This document shows, piece by piece, positions 61,968 to 64,000 of a stretch of 64,000 bases of DNA. Each line of letters opens with the position of its first letter. Position 1 is the stretch's first letter. Origin of the DNA: an uncultured Clostridia bacterium (lineage in GTDB: Bacteria > Bacillota > Clostridia > Christensenellales > DTU072); NCBI GenBank assembly GCA_934274515.1, contig CAKQTC010000008.1, positions 1-64,000 of the forward strand, given 5' to 3'. The notes under the pieces were generated by a model. It did no database searches. It had not been told where the DNA came from and saw only the letters and a program-made list of their open reading frames with translations. Position numbers and translations under genes: made by a program.

Positions 61968-62480
61968 TTACGCTTTTTCTACGAAATAAACGCGTTTCAT
62001 TCTTTGGTCTTTGACCGGTCTGTCGCCGCGCGAAGTGGGAACCGTCGCTATCGCGTCCACCGCGTCCATACCTTCTATTACTTTGCCGAAAGCGGCGTAT
62101 TCGCCGTCAAGAAACGACGCGTCGGCGTGACAAATGAAAAATTGACTGGACGCGCTGTTGTACATCATACTTCTCGCCATAGATATAACTCCGCGAGCGT
62201 GCGAGATGGGGTTGTTCACGCCGTTATGCGCAAACTCGCCTTTTATCGTGTCTTTGCTTCCTCCCATGCCCGTACCCGTCGGGTCTCCGCCCTGTATCAT
62301 AAATCCCGATATGACGCGGTGAAAAATAAGCCCGTCGTAAAACTTCTTCTCTACAAGACTTTTGAAGTTCGCAACGGTAATCGGCGCGTTCTTTTCGTCA
62401 AGTTCGACGATGATTTTCTTCCCGTCTTCCATCTCTATCGCCACGGTGTTAGTGACCGCGGCAGTTTCTTTATAATTCAT
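61968..62480 (-). CDS. peptidyl-prolyl cis-trans isomerase, cyclophilin type
   Basis: 170 residues, cytoplasmic (no signal). Cyclophilin signatures: KSLVEKKFYDGLIFHRVISG (about 39-58), GFMIQGGDPTGTGMGG (about 58-73), RSMMYNSASSQFFICHAD (about 103-120) and YAAFGKVIEGMD. ATG 62480 has AAGGAG 8 bases upstream; an earlier in-frame start at 62522 overlaps the promoter. It has its own promoter embedded in the terminator of the gene before it. Confidence 0.95.
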   Translation of the reverse strand: MNYKETAAVTNTVAIEMEDGKKIIVELDEKNAPITVANFKSLVEKKFYDGLIFHRVISGFMIQGGDPTGTGMGGSKDTIKGEFAHNGVNNPISHARGVISMARSMMYNSASSQFFICHADASFLDGEYAAFGKVIEGMDAVDAIATVPTSRGDRPVKDQRMKRVYFVEKA

Positions 62481-62512
62481 TTCGTTGCTCCTTATTTTTA
62501 ACGTTGTAATTA

Positions 62513-62541
62513 AATATAGCAAAAAAAAACGCGCGTGTCAA
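62513..62541 (-). promoter_or_regulatory. cyclophilin promoter overlapping a terminator
   Basis: TTGACA (62536-62541), 17 bases, TATATT (62513-62518). The -35 lies in the loop and stem of the upstream terminator; its T-run forms the spacer. Confidence 0.8.
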
Positions 62542-62553
62542 TCGCACGCGCGC
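62522..62553 (-). terminator. terminator of the glycosyltransferase gene
   Basis: On the minus strand CGCGCGTG-n7-CACGCGCG followed by nine T, about 40 bases past the glycosyltransferase stop. A second short hairpin AGCGGA-n4-TCCGCT lies at 62558-62573. Confidence 0.85.
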
Positions 62554-62593
62554 TGCGAGCGGAATACTCCGCTTTTCGTTTATGATTTTTACG

Positions 62594-64000
62594 CTATTTC
62601 TCTTCGTTTTTTTTGAATCGTTCTTCCCACGCTCTTACCGAACACAAGGCGTCGCGTTCTTGTAAAAATTTCGCGTTTGTTTTATGCGCCGTAAACACGA
62701 GTCTTATTCCGAGCGCGACGGAGCGCAAAAACAAACCGAATCCGTTGATTTTCCCCGTATGGCGCGTCATCAATTCGGCATTAAGTTCGGTCGGGTCGAT
62801 CTTGTCGAGAAATGCGGGTCCTTTAAGATAATCGTTTATCCCGTCTATGACGAACGCAAGTTCTCTTTTGGCGCTTTTAATAAATCTAACGAAACTTCCC
62901 CAAAGCCTGCACTCTGCGGCAAAAACGCTGCTTTTACCGTTGCTCGCCAACGCGATAAGACTGTTTCTCCTAAGATAATAATACGTTTCCGGCGTAAGTT
63001 TCGTTTCGAATTCTTTGTGCCAAACACCTAGCCCGAGCGGAAAAACAAGGGGCGCGGCATTCTCGTTTCGCAATCCGAATTCCGCGTCGTCGTACTTGAT
63101 AAAAAGTGGCAGCGACAGCCCTTTTTCTTTAAGCGTCTTCGTCGGATAACAGCAAAACCACCAGCCGCAATAATTGACGTCCGCTTTTGTCGCACAAGCA
63201 GTTAAACCGCCGATTTGGGTCGTCCGAATATTATGTTTCGGCAGCCGTAACCTAAGTCTTCCGAAATATGCGCCTTGCTCGTAAACAACGGTAGGGTCGG
63301 ACATTGACAGCATCGCGCCGCCGAGCGCGACGTTGCTTTTTTCTTTTTTTAACAGCGACAAAAGTCGCACCGCGTAGAGCGCGGTTTCTCCGTCGAGAGT
63401 TATGTCGTCGTCGGTAAGAAAAACGTGCGTGTCGCCCGATTCCGCACACGCGAGCATACCGCGCGAAAAGCCGCCGCTTCCTCCTAAGTTCTCGTTCGGA
63501 ATAAGAGTCGCCTTTTCGGGCAAATCTTCCTTGAAAAGCGTTTTTCCGTTGTCTACGACAAACACGTCCGAATTCGTATTTTTAAGAGCGTCACACAGGA
63601 TTTTCGCGTTGCGCAAAGCGTCGGTTTCGCGTTTGTAGGTACAGATTACGAACCCTGCTTTGACGGAATTTATCGCGCACGAATCGTCGCATTCCCAACG
63701 TGCGGAGCGGATTACCACGTCCGTTTCCGCCTTGACCGCCGCAACGAGAATTCCTCCGCGCGCCGTGCCTGCCGGGACGGAACAGTTGTCGAATCCTATA
63801 CTTGCCGCCACCCTTTCCGCGCGATATTTTCTTTCCGCGTTTTTAATTTTTCCTACGCCGATATAGCGATAAACGGCGGTAGCCGCTCTCCCGGAAAAAT
63901 TCATAACGAAACGTACTTCGTTTACCAAAGTATAATCTCTTAAAAATTCCGCGTCTACGGCGTTAAAAAAAGTCGCAAAACTTACTCTTTCGCCTGCTTT
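62594..64000 (-). CDS. GlfT2-like galactofuranosyltransferase (5' end beyond window)
   Basis: At least 468 residues; the frame is open to the window edge, so the N-terminus is missing. An N-terminal beta-sandwich (ERVSFATFFNAVDAEFL) leads to a GT-A domain: FVICTYKRETDALRNA (about 115-130), NENLGGSGGFSRGML, DDD motif HVFLTDDDITLDG (about 195-207), WWFCCYP and late catalytic-site HKEFETK. This layout fits GlfT2, which builds galactofuran chains with UDP-galactofuranose in actinobacteria; homologues in Firmicutes work on surface polysaccharides. No signal peptide. Its terminator lies 40 bases on. Confidence 0.85.
   Translation of the reverse strand, partial: KAGERVSFATFFNAVDAEFLRDYTLVNEVRFVMNFSGRAATAVYRYIGVGKIKNAERKYRAERVAASIGFDNCSVPAGTARGGILVAAVKAETDVVIRSARWECDDSCAINSVKAGFVICTYKRETDALRNAKILCDALKNTNSDVFVVDNGKTLFKEDLPEKATLIPNENLGGSGGFSRGMLACAESGDTHVFLTDDDITLDGETALYAVRLLSLLKKEKSNVALGGAMLSMSDPTVVYEQGAYFGRLRLRLPKHNIRTTQIGGLTACATKADVNYCGWWFCCYPTKTLKEKGLSLPLFIKYDDAEFGLRNENAAPLVFPLGLGVWHKEFETKLTPETYYYLRRNSLIALASNGKSSVFAAECRLWGSFVRFIKSAKRELAFVIDGINDYLKGPAFLDKIDPTELNAELMTRHTGKINGFGLFLRSVALGIRLVFTAHKTNAKFLQERDALCSVRAWEERFKKNEEK

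Overview
The window looks like chromosomal DNA from an uncultured, probably gut-dwelling, anaerobic member of the Bacillota (Clostridia-like). This rests on strong AGGAGG-type ribosome sites, many TTGACA-N17/18-TATAAT promoters, a VanW protein, a RelQ-type alarmone synthetase, PotABCD, iol genes, GPH-type symporters and many secreted lipoproteins carrying Cys-rich or BspA-type repeats. The standard genetic code fits throughout. No rRNA, tRNA, transposase, phage gene or CRISPR array was found.

Layout. 1-4.2 kb: two secreted proteins on the minus strand with duplicated signal-peptide and leader DNA, the second broken by a frameshift, then a 59-bp tetranucleotide repeat, palindromes and a 61-residue gene. 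4.6-15.5 kb: plus-strand genes, mostly housekeeping (CNNM/CorC transporter, tyrS, yigZ, ilvE, nadK, an acyltransferase-like protein plus a DUF6320 membrane protein, glmM and a reduced glmU). 15.5-22.7 kb: minus-strand mnmG, yqeY, ileS and a BspA-like lipoprotein. 23-26.5 kb: plus-strand GH13 glucosidase, AlkP-type phosphodiesterase and HSL-type esterase. 26.8-39.2 kb: minus strand, with a large lipoprotein, a regulator-potABCD-mtnN polyamine operon, and an operon of a DUF1508 membrane protein, an HtrA-like lipoprotein protease and a small protein. 39.4-44 kb: vanW, a 51-residue zinc ribbon, a second esterase and a GPH symporter. 44.1-51.4 kb: relQ and a partial myo-inositol operon (transporter-iolB-iolD-iolE-iolG). 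51.6-52.9 kb: mgtC followed by duplicated terminators and a tandem repeat array. 52.9-64 kb: minus strand, with a ferredoxin/RACo-like protein, a frameshifted lipoprotein, a short alaS, archaeal-type phosphoglycerate mutase, a DUF6273 lipoprotein, a membrane protein, a NagD-type phosphatase, cyclophilin and a GlfT2-like glycosyltransferase running off the edge.

How it fits together. The housekeeping genes serve translation (tyrS, ileS, alaS, mnmG, yqeY) and wall precursor synthesis (glmM, glmU; GlfT2-like for surface glycans). Polyamine import is linked with methylthioadenosine salvage. Sugar and inositol uptake and catabolism are carried by two GPH symporters, GH13 and iol genes.

The most unusual items are a dispersed family of 63-66-bp palindromic intergenic repeats, a GlmU that kept its acetyltransferase but lost most of its uridylyltransferase domain, an AlaRS without its C-terminal domain, a short ferredoxin-ASKHA protein, two perfect G-quadruplex motifs, and a promoter whose -35 box lies in the loop of an upstream terminator. 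No convincing new multi-gene defence or mobile system is visible. All functional calls come from reading motifs; no database search was run.
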